From Saccharopolyspora shandongensis (lineage in GTDB: Bacteria; Actinomycetota; Actinomycetes; Mycobacteriales; Pseudonocardiaceae), in assembly GCF_900106995.1 (NCBI RefSeq), contig NZ_FNOK01000061.1:1-57611 (forward strand): a stretch of 57,611 bases of DNA, written 5' to 3'. A program made the position numbers and the translations under genes. Under the pieces are notes generated by a model. It was given only the letters and a program-made list of their open reading frames with translations. It ran no database searches and was not told where the DNA came from. Below, piece by piece: positions 24,622-33,734 of this stretch (its first letter is position 1; every line of letters starts with the position of its first letter).

Positions 24622-26066
24622 CCGGCACCTACCTGGGCATGCCAGCGTTCCCGCAGGCGGCGAAGCGGGAGCTGGCCAACTCGCAGCTGCGGCACAACCT
24701 GGCGAACGCGACCTCGACGATCCGGCAGAAGCGCGCGAGCGTCGTCGGCGAGCTCGACGACTGGGCTCAGCTGCGCGAGGCCGGCGCGGCCATCAAGACG
24801 CACACACTGTCCAACCTGGACAACTACCTGGAGCAGTTCGAGGCGGCGGTGACCGCGGTGGGCGGCACCGTGCACTGGGCGCGCGACGCCACCGAGGCCA
24901 ACCGGATCGTCGTGGACCTGGTACGGGCCACCGGCGAGCGGGAGGTGGTCAAGGTCAAGTCGATGGCCACCCAGGAGATCGAGCTCAACGAAGCCCTGGC
25001 CGACGCCGGGATCGATGCCTGGGAAACCGACCTGGCGGAGCTGATCGTCCAGCTCGGGCACGACACCCCGAGCCACATCCTGGTGCCCGCCATCCACCGC
25101 AACCGCGCCGAGATCCGCGAGATCTTCCAGCGCGAGATGGGCAAGGTCGGCGCGCCCGCGCCCGCGGACCTCACCGACGAGCCCGCCCGGCTGGCCGAGG
25201 CCGCCCGGCGGCACCTGCGGGAGAAGTTCCTGCGCGCCAAGGTCGCCGTCTCCGGCGCGAACTTCGCGGTGGCCGAGACGGGCACGCTGGTGGTCGTGGA
25301 GTCCGAGGGCAACGGCCGGATGTGCCTGACCCTGCCGGAGACGCTGATCAGCGTGGTCGGCATCGAGAAGCTGGTGCCGCGCTGGCAGGACCTGGAGGTG
25401 TTCCTGCAGCTTCTGCCGCGCTCCAGCACCGGCGAGCGGATGAACCCCTACACCTCGACCTGGACCGGCGTCACCGCCGGGGACGGGCCGCAGTCGTTCC
25501 ACGTGGTGCTGCTGGACAACGGCCGCACCAACGCGCTCGCCGACGAGGTCGGCCGCCAGGCGCTGCGCTGCATCCGCTGCTCGGCCTGCCTGAACGTGTG
25601 CCCGGTGTACGAGCGCACCGGCGGCCACGCCTACGGCTCGGTGTACCCGGGCCCGATCGGCGCGGTGCTGACGCCGCAGCTGCGCGGGACGGTGTCCGAA
25701 GTGGACAAATCGCTGCCGTACGCGTCGTCGTTGTGCGGCGCCTGCTACGACGTCTGCCCGGTCGCGATCGACATCCCCGACCTGCTGGTGCACCTGCGCA
25801 CCCGGGTCGTCGAGGAGCACAACTGGCGGTCCAAGCCGATGGACGCCCTGATGGGCCTGGCGTCCTGGGTGTTCGGCGACTCGAAGCGGCTGGCCGCGGC
25901 CGAGAAGGTGGCGGCGCTGAGCCGCCGGGTCATCGGGCGCAAGGGCACCATCGGCCGGTTGCCCCCGCCGCTGTCGCGCTGGACCGATGCGCGGGACGCG
26001 CCGGCCCCGGCCGAGGAATCCTTCCGCTCCTGGTGGGAGCGCAACCGAGGAGGGGAATCGCGATGA
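24618..26066 (+). CDS. lutB: L-lactate utilisation iron-sulfur protein LutB
   Basis: The 482-aa protein has an LUD domain (about residues 60-300; VAVSGANFAVAETGTLVVVE, NGRMCLTLPETLISVVG). A two-cluster ferredoxin domain follows at about 315-385 (CIRCSACLNVCPVYERTGG and LCGACYDVCPVAIDIPDLL). This is the electron-transfer subunit of the LutABC complex that oxidises L-lactate to pyruvate. The GTG start overlaps lutA. The final RGGESR segment overlaps lutC by 4 bp. Confidence 0.93.
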   Translation: MTGTYLGMPAFPQAAKRELANSQLRHNLANATSTIRQKRASVVGELDDWAQLREAGAAIKTHTLSNLDNYLEQFEAAVTAVGGTVHWARDATEANRIVVDLVRATGEREVVKVKSMATQEIELNEALADAGIDAWETDLAELIVQLGHDTPSHILVPAIHRNRAEIREIFQREMGKVGAPAPADLTDEPARLAEAARRHLREKFLRAKVAVSGANFAVAETGTLVVVESEGNGRMCLTLPETLISVVGIEKLVPRWQDLEVFLQLLPRSSTGERMNPYTSTWTGVTAGDGPQSFHVVLLDNGRTNALADEVGRQALRCIRCSACLNVCPVYERTGGHAYGSVYPGPIGAVLTPQLRGTVSEVDKSLPYASSLCGACYDVCPVAIDIPDLLVHLRTRVVEEHNWRSKPMDALMGLASWVFGDSKRLAAAEKVAALSRRVIGRKGTIGRLPPPLSRWTDARDAPAPAEESFRSWWERNRGGESR

Positions 26067-26704
26067 GTGCGGGGAATTCGGCGCGCGAGGCGATCCTGGG
26101 CCGGGTGCGCTCGGCGCTGGCACAGACCGAGCGGGTTCCGGTGTCGAGCATTCCGCGCGACTACCGGACCGAACGCCCGACGGCGGATCTGGTGGGCCTG
26201 TTCTGCGAGCGGGTCGCGGACTACCGGGCGACGGTGGAGCGGGTCGAGCCGGGCGAGCTGCCCGCCGCGATCGTGGCCGCCGCGCGCGCCGCAGGTGCCC
26301 GCCGAGTACTCGCCCCAGCCGGGGTACCACAGCAGTGGTACGAGGCGCTGAGCTCGGAATTCGGCCAGGTGGACGACGGAACGGACATCGACACGGCGGG
26401 ACTGGAGCGCGTCGACGCGGTGATCACCACGGCCGTGGTGGGCATCGCCGAGACCGGCACCATCGTGCTCGATCACGGCCCCGGTCAGGGCCGCCGGGCG
26501 GTGACGCTGGTGCCGGACGTGCACATCTGCGTCGTCCGGGAATCCCAGGTCGCCGACGACGTCCCGGCCGCGCTGCGCCGGCTGGACCCGGCGCGGCCGA
26601 TGACGTTCATCAGCGGCCCGTCGGCGACCAGCGACATCGAGCTCAACCGGGTCGAGGGCGTGCACGGCCCCCGGACGCTCCACGTCCTGGTCGCCCCGGG
26701 CTGA
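26063..26704 (+). CDS. lutC: Lactate utilisation protein LutC
   Basis: The 213-aa LUD-domain protein has the motifs AVVGIAETGTIVLDHGPGQG, RRAVTLVPDVHICVVRESQV and SGPSATSDIELNRVEGVHGP; the last is the LutC signature. It is the third component of L-lactate oxidation. GAGGAGGGGAAT precedes its ATG and lies inside lutB. No GntR-type LutR is adjacent. Confidence 0.92.
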   Translation: MSAGNSAREAILGRVRSALAQTERVPVSSIPRDYRTERPTADLVGLFCERVADYRATVERVEPGELPAAIVAAARAAGARRVLAPAGVPQQWYEALSSEFGQVDDGTDIDTAGLERVDAVITTAVVGIAETGTIVLDHGPGQGRRAVTLVPDVHICVVRESQVADDVPAALRRLDPARPMTFISGPSATSDIELNRVEGVHGPRTLHVLVAPG

Positions 26705-26739
26705 GATCGTCCCCCGGACCGGGCCGCACGACCGGGTGA

Positions 26740-26764
26740 CACACTGATCATCGAGGTCAGTGTG
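26740..26764. promoter_or_regulatory. Perfect inverted repeat upstream of acyl-CoA dehydrogenase-like gene
   Basis: CACACTGA (26740-26747) and TCAGTGTG (26757-26764) are perfect 8-bp complements with a 9-bp spacer, 16 bp before the start at 26781. Spacing is one and a half to two helical turns centre to centre, as for a dimeric repressor. No regulator gene is adjacent. Confidence 0.55.
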
Positions 26765-26780
26765 ATTCTGGAGGTCGACC

Positions 26781-27959
26781 ATGGGGACCGGCGCGCGGGC
26801 GGATCTCGTCGAGCGGGCGGCGACACTGCGGCCGCTGCTGGAACAGCATCGGGCCGAAGGCGAGCAGGAGCGGCGGCTCTCCGACGAGTCGATCGCCGCG
26901 CTCGACGAGGCGGGCCTGTTCCGCGCCTGGGTGCCACGCCGGTTCGGCGGCCTGGAAACCGACCTGCGCACCATCATGGACGCCACCGCCGAGGTCACCC
27001 GGGGCGACGCGGCCGCGGGCTGGCTGGTACTGATCCTCGGCTGCGGCGACTGGCTGACCGGCCTCTTCCCCGACCGGGCGCAGGAAGAGGTCTTCGGCGC
27101 CGACCCGGACACCAAGGTGTGCCAGGTGCTCACGCCGAAGGCGTCCGCCGAGCGCGTCGACGGGGGCTGGCAGGTCAGCGGCAGCTGGGCGCCGGCCTCC
27201 GGCTGCCTGCACGCCGGCTGGGCCATGCTCGGCATGTCGTTGCCCGCGCACGGCGACGAGCCGGCGGACGCCGCGTTCGGGCTGGTCCCGATGAGCGAGC
27301 TGCACATCAAGGACACCTGGTTCACCCTCGGCATGCGCGGAACCGGCAGCAACCTGCTGATCGGCGAGAACGTGTTCGTCCCCGACCACCGGCTGCTGCG
27401 CCGGGGCCCGGCGATGCGAGGCGTGTTCCCGCGCCGCAGCAACGATTCCGCGCGCTACCGAACCGCCGTGGTCCCGACGCTGGCGACGTTCCTGATCGCC
27501 CCGCTGCTCGCCATGGCCGAAGAAGCGCTGGAGCACGTGCTTTCGCAGGCCGGCCGCAAGGGCATCGCGTTCACCAGCTACCAGCGGCAGCGCGATTCGA
27601 CCGCGTTCCAGCTGGCCGTGGCGGAGGCGTCGACGAAGATCGACGTCGCCCGGCTGATCGCGGACCGGTCGGCGGCGGTGGTCGACGGTCACGCGCGGTC
27701 CGGTACTCACCCGGGCTACCTGGAGCGGGCCCGGCTGCGGCAGCATTCCAGCCATGCGGTCCAGCAGTGCCGCGAAGCCGTCGACGTGCTCGTCTCCGCC
27801 TACGGCGCGTCGGCACTGTCCGAATCGGACCCGCTGCACGCGATCCTGCGCGACGTCCAGACGGCCGCCCGGCACGCGCTCGCACACCCGGCCAGCAACG
27901 CGGAGGTGTTCGGCCGCGCACTCCTCGACGTCGAGCCCAACATCACCGAGATGATCTGA
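26781..27959 (+). CDS. Acyl-CoA dehydrogenase-fold flavoprotein (group D monooxygenase/HsaA-like)
   Basis: The 392-aa protein has the acyl-CoA dehydrogenase three-domain layout: helical N-domain (RLSDESIAALDEAGLFRAWV), beta domain (WFTLGMRGTGSNLLIGENVF, VPDHR) and a helical C-domain ending LDVEPNITEMI. The closest look is to flavin-dependent hydroxylases such as HsaA/HpaB-type group D enzymes, not to fatty acyl-CoA dehydrogenases: the usual catalytic Glu region is not apparent. GGAGG lies 7 bases before the ATG. No reductase partner is adjacent. Substrate unknown. Confidence 0.82.
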   Translation: MGTGARADLVERAATLRPLLEQHRAEGEQERRLSDESIAALDEAGLFRAWVPRRFGGLETDLRTIMDATAEVTRGDAAAGWLVLILGCGDWLTGLFPDRAQEEVFGADPDTKVCQVLTPKASAERVDGGWQVSGSWAPASGCLHAGWAMLGMSLPAHGDEPADAAFGLVPMSELHIKDTWFTLGMRGTGSNLLIGENVFVPDHRLLRRGPAMRGVFPRRSNDSARYRTAVVPTLATFLIAPLLAMAEEALEHVLSQAGRKGIAFTSYQRQRDSTAFQLAVAEASTKIDVARLIADRSAAVVDGHARSGTHPGYLERARLRQHSSHAVQQCREAVDVLVSAYGASALSESDPLHAILRDVQTAARHALAHPASNAEVFGRALLDVEPNITEMI

Positions 27960-28081
27960 CGGCTGGCCCGCCGGCCACACGATCCAGTGATAGCAGGAAC
28001 CTGGATCCGGGCATCCTGGTCGAAGCGGTGTCGTCGCCGATGCGGCGCCGGCAGTGCTGGTCGGGAAGAAGGGAGCTTCGC

Positions 28082-28294
28082 GTGGCAGAGATCAGGGTCC
28101 GGCTGCGCGGTGGGCCGGAGGACGGTCACGAGGTCGCCGTCTCCGCGGACGTGTCGGGCAAACCGGTACCGCGCATCACGTTCCCCGCGCGGACTCGCAA
28201 TTCCCAGGCCGTGCCGCCGCTGCTGATCTACGAGCGCGCCAGGAAGCGACCGGACGGCACCTGGGAATTCGACTTCGTCGGCGCGGAGACCTGA
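28082..28294 (+). CDS. Small hypothetical protein (70 aa)
   Basis: Starts at GTG with AAGAAGGGAGC about 7 bases upstream: MAEIRVRLRGGPEDGHEVAV ... GTWEFDFVGAET. Alternating hydrophobic residues suggest a small beta-rich fold. It resembles short actinobacterial hypothetical proteins, but I recognise no named family. It ends 17 bp from the convergent GNAT gene. Confidence 0.65.
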   Translation: MAEIRVRLRGGPEDGHEVAVSADVSGKPVPRITFPARTRNSQAVPPLLIYERARKRPDGTWEFDFVGAET

Positions 28295-28311
28295 GGAGCG
28301 GCGGTTTCCGT

Positions 28312-28884
28312 TCAGGAGCGTCGGCTCGCGGGGCGCCACATCGGGTAGAGGCTGGGGCCATCGGGGAGGACGATCGGGTCGCCGTGGTCCTGGAAGCCCA
28401 GGCGCAGGTAGAGGTTCCGGCTCCGGGCGCTGCTGGCCTCCAGGTACGACGGCGTCCCCTCCGCGTCCCACCGGCCGAGGGCGCCGCGGAGCTCCCGGCC
28501 TCCGACGCCGGTGCCCTGCACCGCCGGGTCGACGCCGATCAGGGCCAGGTACTCGTGGGGATCGCGCGGGTGTCGTTCCGCGCTCAGGGCGCCGAACTCG
28601 CGGAACCGGTGCGCGCGGTCCCCGGCCAGGTCGAGCAGGCGCTGGGAGCCCGCGTCGTCGAGCATGCTCGGCGGCCCGGTGCGCGCCGCGAGCCAGACCT
28701 GCACCGCGAGGCCGTCCGCGCCGCTGATCACCCGCCCGGCCGCGCCGGCCTGCGCGAGGACCATGACGAACCACTCGCGATACACGTGGTGCCGGTGCTC
28801 CGGGTCCGGCAGCAGCCACCGGGCGAACGCGTCGTCGGCGAAGGCCCGCAGCAGCGTGCGCACCCGTATGTCCTCAGTGGACAT
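28312..28884 (-). CDS. GNAT-family N-acetyltransferase
   Basis: The 190-aa protein has the acetyl-CoA binding motif A in LALIGVDPAVQGTGVGGREL (about residues 112-131), followed by YLEASSARSRNLYLRLGFQD. The N-terminal part begins with a FADDAFARWLLPDPEHR-type segment typical of small-molecule acetyltransferases. Its ATG overlaps the APC permease end by 11 bp, so the two are co-transcribed. Substrate unknown. Confidence 0.87.
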   Translation of the reverse strand: MSTEDIRVRTLLRAFADDAFARWLLPDPEHRHHVYREWFVMVLAQAGAAGRVISGADGLAVQVWLAARTGPPSMLDDAGSQRLLDLAGDRAHRFREFGALSAERHPRDPHEYLALIGVDPAVQGTGVGGRELRGALGRWDAEGTPSYLEASSARSRNLYLRLGFQDHGDPIVLPDGPSLYPMWRPASRRS

Positions 28885-30352
28885 CCGCGGGCTCCGCGCC
28901 GGCCTGGACGGTGGTGGCGCGGGCGCCCATCCCGATCCGCGCGTAGGTCTCCGGCCGGAACCGCTTCAGCACTGCGCCCCAGCCCGCGCCGAGCGCCAGC
29001 ACGACCACGAAGCCCAGCGGCAGCGCCCACGCGGCCGGGTCGCCGTCGGGTACGCCGAGCACAGTGCCGAACGACGTCACCGTCAGGACCAGCACGACCG
29101 CGAGCACCGCGGCGGCCAGCGCAGGCGCGACGGCGGTCCGCCACCGGCCGTGCCCGTGGTCGCGTTCGCGGATGAAGTAACCGACGACGGCGATCGAGGT
29201 CAGCAGCACCAGCGTCAGGACGCCGAGCGCGCCCACCGAGGCGCCCCAGAAGAACAGGTAGGTGATCGGGTCCAACCCGGTGACCGCCACCAGCGCCACC
29301 ACGACGGCCACGATCGCGGTGGTGGTCAGCGAGCCCGCCGCCGGGGCCGAGGTGCGGGAGCTGGTCGTCCCCCACCAGCGCAGGCCGATGCCTTCCCGGC
29401 CCAGCGCGAAGAAGTAGCGGGCGCAGACGTGGTGGAACGACAGCGTCGCGGCGAACAAGCTCGTCACGTACAGCGCCGAGCCGATGGTCACCAGCGCGCC
29501 CGGCAGTCGCTGCCCGGCGAGCACGAAGAGCAGTTCCGTGGAATGGGTCTCGGCCTGCGAGACGATGGCGTCCGGCCCGGTGGCCACCGTCATCGCCCAG
29601 GTCGACAGCGAGTAGAGACCACCGATGACGACCAGCGAGATGTAGGTCGCGTAGATCACCGTGCGCGGGTTCTTCGCCTCCTCGGCGAGCACCGTGGAGT
29701 TCTCGAACCCGATGAATCCGGTGAAGGCGATCACCAGGATCACTCCGGCCGCGCTGGTCATCAGCTGAGCCGGGTTGAGGGTGTCCAGCACTACGCCGGC
29801 GTCCGACGGCGCGGACACGAACGCCGCATCGTAGACCAGGATGATCGCCACCTCGGCGAGCAGCAGCACGCCCAGCACCCGCCCGTTGACGTCGATGCGC
29901 AGCACGCCGAGCACCGCGATCAGCGCCAGGCCGGCGGCCGAGAGCACCCACCACGACACCTCGACACCGCTGATCTGCTGCACGAATGCGGCCGCGCCGA
30001 CGCCGAAACCGCCGAGCAGGCTGGCCAGGATCATCAGGTAGGAGACGAGCGCGAGGCCGCCGGCCGCGGTGCCGGCCACCCGGCTGAGCCCCTTGGCCAC
30101 GTAGGCGTAGAACGCGCCGGCGTTCTCCACGTGCTGCGACATCGTGACGTAGCCGATCGCGAACAGCCCGAGGATCAGCGCGATCGCCAGGTAGCCCAGC
30201 GGGATCCCGGTCACCCCGGACACCGCGAACCCGCTGACCGCACCGCCGCCGACCACCGTTTCCGGGGCCGCTGCGGCGACGGTGAAGAACACGATCGACG
30301 TCACGCCCAGCCGGGCGCGGGCCAGGGCTGCGGAGACTTTGGACGGTGGCAA
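28874..30352 (-). CDS. APC-superfamily amino acid/polyamine permease
   Basis: The 492-aa protein has about 12 TM helices. The N-terminal LGVTSIVFFTVAAAAPETVV matches the first broken helix of APC transporters, and FTGFIGFENSTVLAEEAKNP is the conserved helix 6-7 signature with the ExxNP. The C-terminal tail is cytoplasmic. The start is TTG with GAGGAGC 6 bases upstream. It sits between a GPP34 gene (19 bp upstream) and a GNAT gene (overlap), suggesting a minus-strand operon. Substrate is an amino acid or amine by family. Confidence 0.9.
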   Translation of the reverse strand: MPPSKVSAALARARLGVTSIVFFTVAAAAPETVVGGGAVSGFAVSGVTGIPLGYLAIALILGLFAIGYVTMSQHVENAGAFYAYVAKGLSRVAGTAAGGLALVSYLMILASLLGGFGVGAAAFVQQISGVEVSWWVLSAAGLALIAVLGVLRIDVNGRVLGVLLLAEVAIILVYDAAFVSAPSDAGVVLDTLNPAQLMTSAAGVILVIAFTGFIGFENSTVLAEEAKNPRTVIYATYISLVVIGGLYSLSTWAMTVATGPDAIVSQAETHSTELLFVLAGQRLPGALVTIGSALYVTSLFAATLSFHHVCARYFFALGREGIGLRWWGTTSSRTSAPAAGSLTTTAIVAVVVALVAVTGLDPITYLFFWGASVGALGVLTLVLLTSIAVVGYFIRERDHGHGRWRTAVAPALAAAVLAVVLVLTVTSFGTVLGVPDGDPAAWALPLGFVVVLALGAGWGAVLKRFRPETYARIGMGARATTVQAGAEPADVH

Positions 30353-30371
30353 CGCTCGCTCCTCTGCGCTC

Positions 30372-31070
30372 TCAGTGCTTCGGGGTTATCGCGGACTGGC
30401 CGCGGGCGGCGCCCACCTCGCTCACGAGGGTCCGCAGCGGGCCCGGGATGCGCGGCTCCCAGGACTCCATCCGGTACTCGCCCTGCCGGGTGACGTGCTT
30501 GGGGAGCCGGATCTGGCGCAGCACGCCGGTTTCCCGCAGCAGCAGCGCCAGGGTGATCTCGGCGAGCCGGGCCGGGATGGTGATCATGCCGCTGCCACTG
30601 GCCGTTTCGGCACCGGTGAACAGCGTCTCCAGGTCCACCTCCGGGTTGCGCACGCCGTCGTCGGCGAGCCGCCAGGCCGCGGCCGACCCACCGCGCCAGC
30701 CGCCGGACACCGGCACCTCCCGGAGCACGTCGGTGATGGTCAGCCGGGCGCGCACCTTCTCGGTGGCGGCTTGGCTCAAGTACTCCAGCCACGTCCGCAC
30801 GTCGTGGCCGGTCTCCTCGCGGATCTCCCGCAGGATCGCCCAGGACAGGAAGTCCGGGCAGCGGCCCTTGCCGCTGGGCCGGACGCTGGGGGTCACCGTG
30901 ACCTCCTCTTCCAGGATCAGCTCGGCCAGCAGCCCGGCGGCGCAGCCGAGCGCCACCAGCGAGCCGTCGATCCTGGGCGAAAGGCGCTGCTCCCCGGTGT
31001 GCGCGGCGAGGAAGAACCGGTCCGCCACGCGCAGCGGGATGCGCGCGGGTTCCTGCCCGGAAACCGTCAA
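30372..31070 (-). CDS. GPP34 (GOLPH3-like) family protein
   Basis: The 232-aa protein matches the actinobacterial GPP34 family, relatives of the eukaryotic Golgi PI4P-binding protein: VADRFFLAAHTGEQRLSPRI, LVALGCAAGLLAELILEEEV and ITIPARLAEITLALLLRETG. The internal segment at about 65-150 is more diverged than usual. The start is TTG at 31070; GTG at residue 15 would give a more family-like N-terminus and is a real alternative. It is first in a GPP34-APC-GNAT operon. Function in bacteria is unknown. Confidence 0.8.
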   Translation of the reverse strand: MTVSGQEPARIPLRVADRFFLAAHTGEQRLSPRIDGSLVALGCAAGLLAELILEEEVTVTPSVRPSGKGRCPDFLSWAILREIREETGHDVRTWLEYLSQAATEKVRARLTITDVLREVPVSGGWRGGSAAAWRLADDGVRNPEVDLETLFTGAETASGSGMITIPARLAEITLALLLRETGVLRQIRLPKHVTRQGEYRMESWEPRIPGPLRTLVSEVGAARGQSAITPKH

Positions 31071-31270
31071 CGCCCACCCCCGGCCGAAGTGCTGATCAAC
31101 ACGCGGTCGCTCCCGTCCGACGCAGCGGCCTACCGGTCAATCCCCCGAGTTCGGACCGTGTCCGAGCCAGCGCACAGAGTAACGTACGTGAAGCATTGTT
31201 CAAGATAGCCGTCCAGCACGACGCCGACCGACGCGCCCGCGCGGGAATCGACGCTCGTCCCGCGGCGTTG

Positions 31271-31290
31271 ACTTCGACTTAACTCGAAGT
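31271..31290. promoter_or_regulatory. Palindromic operator upstream of ABC exporter gene
   Basis: ACTTCGA (31271-31277) and TCGAAGT (31284-31290) are perfect complements around CTTAAC. The site overlaps a TTGACT -35-like hexamer (31268-31273) and lies 50 bp before the ABC transporter start. A repressor bound here would block transcription. Confidence 0.6.
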
Positions 31291-31339
31291 TTCAGGATGG
31301 TGCTCGACCGCGTCGGACCGCTTGAATAGGACTGCGAAC

Positions 31340-33217
31340 ATGACGGTGACATGGGAGACGATGCGCTCCTTCGCCAGTGACGAATCCGTGACCCGGCAAC
31401 GCCTCTCGCCCGGGCTGGCCCGGCGCATCTTCCGCTACGCCCGGCCCTACTCCCGCGACATCATCCCCTTCCTGGGGCTGGTGGCGTTCGCCGCGGTGCT
31501 CGGCATCGTCAACCCGCTGCTGTTCAAGGCGATCATCGACGACGGGATCGTGCCGCAGGACATGGGGGTTGTCGTCTGGCTGGCGGTGGCCGTCGCCGGC
31601 GTCGCGCTCCTGGAGGCCGCGACGTCGCTGATGCAGCGCTGGTACTCCGCGCGGCTCGGCGAGGGACTGATCTACGACCTGCGCTCGGAGGTCTTCGACC
31701 ACGTGCAGCGGATGCCGGTGGCGTTCTTCGTGCGGGCGCAGACCGGGGCGCTGGTCAGCCGGCTCAACAACGACGTCATCGGCGCGCAGCGGGCGCTGAC
31801 CAGCACGCTGTCGTCGGTGGTGTCCAACGTGCTGAGCCTGGTGCTGGTGCTGGCCACCATGTTCACCCTGTCCTGGCAGATCACCCTGATCGCGCTGGCG
31901 ATGCTGCCGCTGTTCCTGCTGCCGGTGCGGTGGATCGGGCGACGGCTGCAGCGGGTCACCCGGGAGCAGATGAAGGTGGACGCCGAGATGAGCTCGCTGA
32001 TGACCGAGCGCTTCGGCGTCGCCGGGGCGATGCTGGCCAAGCTCTACGGCCGCGCCGACGAGGAGTCCGAGCGGTTCTCGCGGCGGGCGGCGCGGGTGCG
32101 CGACATGGGCGTGGTGTCGGCGATGTACAGCCGGGTGTTCTTCGTCGCGCTGACGCTGCTGGCGTCGCTGGCCACCGCGGTGGTCTACGGGCTCGGCGGC
32201 GGGCTGGTGCTCACCGGGGCCTTCGAGCTGGGCACCCTGGTGGCGCTGGCGACGCTGCTCAGCCGCCTGTACGGGCCGCTGACCGCGCTGTCCAACGTGC
32301 ACGTCGACGTGATGACCGCGCTGGTCAGCTTCGACCGCGTCTTCGAGGTGCTGGACCTGCGGCCGATGATCCAGGAGAAGCCGGACGCGAAGCCGCTGCC
32401 CGCCGGGGCGGCCGACGTCGAGTTCGACGCGGTGTCGTTCCGCTACCCGGCGTCCAGCGAGGTTTCGCTGGCGTCGCTGGAATCGGTGGCGCGGCAGGAC
32501 AACGCGCCCGCGCACGACGTGCTGCACGACATCTCGTTCCGCGCCGCGCCGGGCCAGACGATCGCGCTGGTCGGCCACTCCGGCGCGGGCAAGACGACCA
32601 TCACCAACCTGGCCGGGCGGCTCTACGACGCGGATTCCGGGGCGGTGCGCATCGGCGGCGTGGACGTCCGCGACGCGACGCTGGCCTCGCTGTACTCGAC
32701 GGTCGGCGTGGTCACCCAGGACTCGCACCTGTTCCACGACTCGATCCGCGCCAACCTCACCTTCGCCCGGCCCGACGCGACCGACGAGGAGCTGACCGAG
32801 GCCCTGCGGACGGCGCAGCTCGGACACCTCGTCGCGTCGCTGCCGGACGGGCTGGACACGGTGGTCGGCGACCGCGGGTACCGGCTCTCCGGCGGGGAGA
32901 AGCAGCGGCTGGCGATCGCCCGGCTACTGCTGAAGGCGCCGCCGATCGTCGTGCTGGACGAGGCGACCGCGCACCTGGACTCGGAATCCGAGGCGGCGGT
33001 GCAGCAGGCGCTGAAGACCGCGTTGTCCGGGCGAACGGCGCTGGTCATCGCGCACCGGCTGGCCACGATCCGGGAAGCGGACCGGATCCTGGTGGTCTCC
33101 GGCGGGCGCATCGCGGAGGAGGGCACGCACGCCGAGCTGCTTGCCCGCGGCGGCCTGTACACCGAGCTCTACCGCACCCAGTTCGCGCAGCAGGACGATG
33201 CCGACGAGGCGGCGTGA
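31340..33217 (+). CDS. ABC exporter, half-transporter (MsbA/MDR type)
   Basis: The 625-aa protein has a six-helix ABC transmembrane domain (about residues 30-330) fused to an ATPase domain. Motifs are Walker A GHSGAGKTT (~413), signature LSGGEKQR (~516), Walker B PIVVLDEA (~535) and the H-loop in LVIAHRLATIRE. A ~30-residue insert (SEVSLASLESVARQDNAPAH) before the Walker A is notable. It probably acts as a homodimer for export of lipid or drug. A convergent MarR gene begins 6 bp past its end. The ATG at 31340 is chosen; a TTG at 31322 is possible. Confidence 0.9.
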   Translation: MTVTWETMRSFASDESVTRQRLSPGLARRIFRYARPYSRDIIPFLGLVAFAAVLGIVNPLLFKAIIDDGIVPQDMGVVVWLAVAVAGVALLEAATSLMQRWYSARLGEGLIYDLRSEVFDHVQRMPVAFFVRAQTGALVSRLNNDVIGAQRALTSTLSSVVSNVLSLVLVLATMFTLSWQITLIALAMLPLFLLPVRWIGRRLQRVTREQMKVDAEMSSLMTERFGVAGAMLAKLYGRADEESERFSRRAARVRDMGVVSAMYSRVFFVALTLLASLATAVVYGLGGGLVLTGAFELGTLVALATLLSRLYGPLTALSNVHVDVMTALVSFDRVFEVLDLRPMIQEKPDAKPLPAGAADVEFDAVSFRYPASSEVSLASLESVARQDNAPAHDVLHDISFRAAPGQTIALVGHSGAGKTTITNLAGRLYDADSGAVRIGGVDVRDATLASLYSTVGVVTQDSHLFHDSIRANLTFARPDATDEELTEALRTAQLGHLVASLPDGLDTVVGDRGYRLSGGEKQRLAIARLLLKAPPIVVLDEATAHLDSESEAAVQQALKTALSGRTALVIAHRLATIREADRILVVSGGRIAEEGTHAELLARGGLYTELYRTQFAQQDDADEAA

Positions 33218-33223
33218 GGGTTT

Positions 33224-33715
33224 TCAGTCCCGCTTCGGCGGGGCGGTGGTGAGGTTCCCCTCGGGGTCCAGGTGCGCGAGCATGGCGGCGCAGAGCTCGT
33301 CGAGCTGGCGCACCTGGGCCTCGGAGAGGCCGTCGAAGATCAGGTCGCGGACCTTCTCCACGTGGCCGGGGGCCGAGGCGACGAGCTTCTCGTAGCCTGC
33401 TTCGGTGAGCTCCGCGACGTTGCCGCGACCGTCGGAGCACGCGCGCTGCCTGCGCACCCAGCCCTGCTGCTCCAGGCGGGCGACCACGTGCGACACCCGG
33501 GACGGCGAGGCGTTGGACCGGGCCGCGAGTTCGCTCATCCGCAGCGCGCGTTCCGGGTGCTCGCTGAGCATCGCCAGCACCCAGTAGCCGAAGTGGGTCA
33601 GGCCCGCGTCCCGTTGCAGCTGGTTGTCCAGCGCGGCCGGGACGACGGTCATCAGGGCGGCGAACTTCCGCCAGGCGCACTGCTGGGTGTCGGTCAGCCA
33701 TCGGGTTTCGGTCAC
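33224..33715 (-). CDS. MarR-family transcriptional regulator
   Basis: The 163-aa winged-helix regulator contains LTHFGYWVLAMLSEHPERAL, RMSELAARSNASPSRVSHVV and ARLEQQGWVRRQRACSDGRG (recognition helix and wing at about residues 45-105). The GTG at 33715 is preferred to one at 33751, because the latter would put the start codon inside a perfect 22-bp palindrome. It probably represses itself and may control the neighbouring ABC exporter. Confidence 0.88.
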   Translation of the reverse strand: MTETRWLTDTQQCAWRKFAALMTVVPAALDNQLQRDAGLTHFGYWVLAMLSEHPERALRMSELAARSNASPSRVSHVVARLEQQGWVRRQRACSDGRGNVAELTEAGYEKLVASAPGHVEKVRDLIFDGLSEAQVRQLDELCAAMLAHLDPEGNLTTAPPKRD

Positions 33716-33734
33716 CCGATCAGCATACCCGGGC

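Noticed and set aside
28511..30493. 660-codon plus-strand open frame opposite the APC permease
   Set aside because: His/Arg/Gln-rich antisense artefact of a membrane protein gene.
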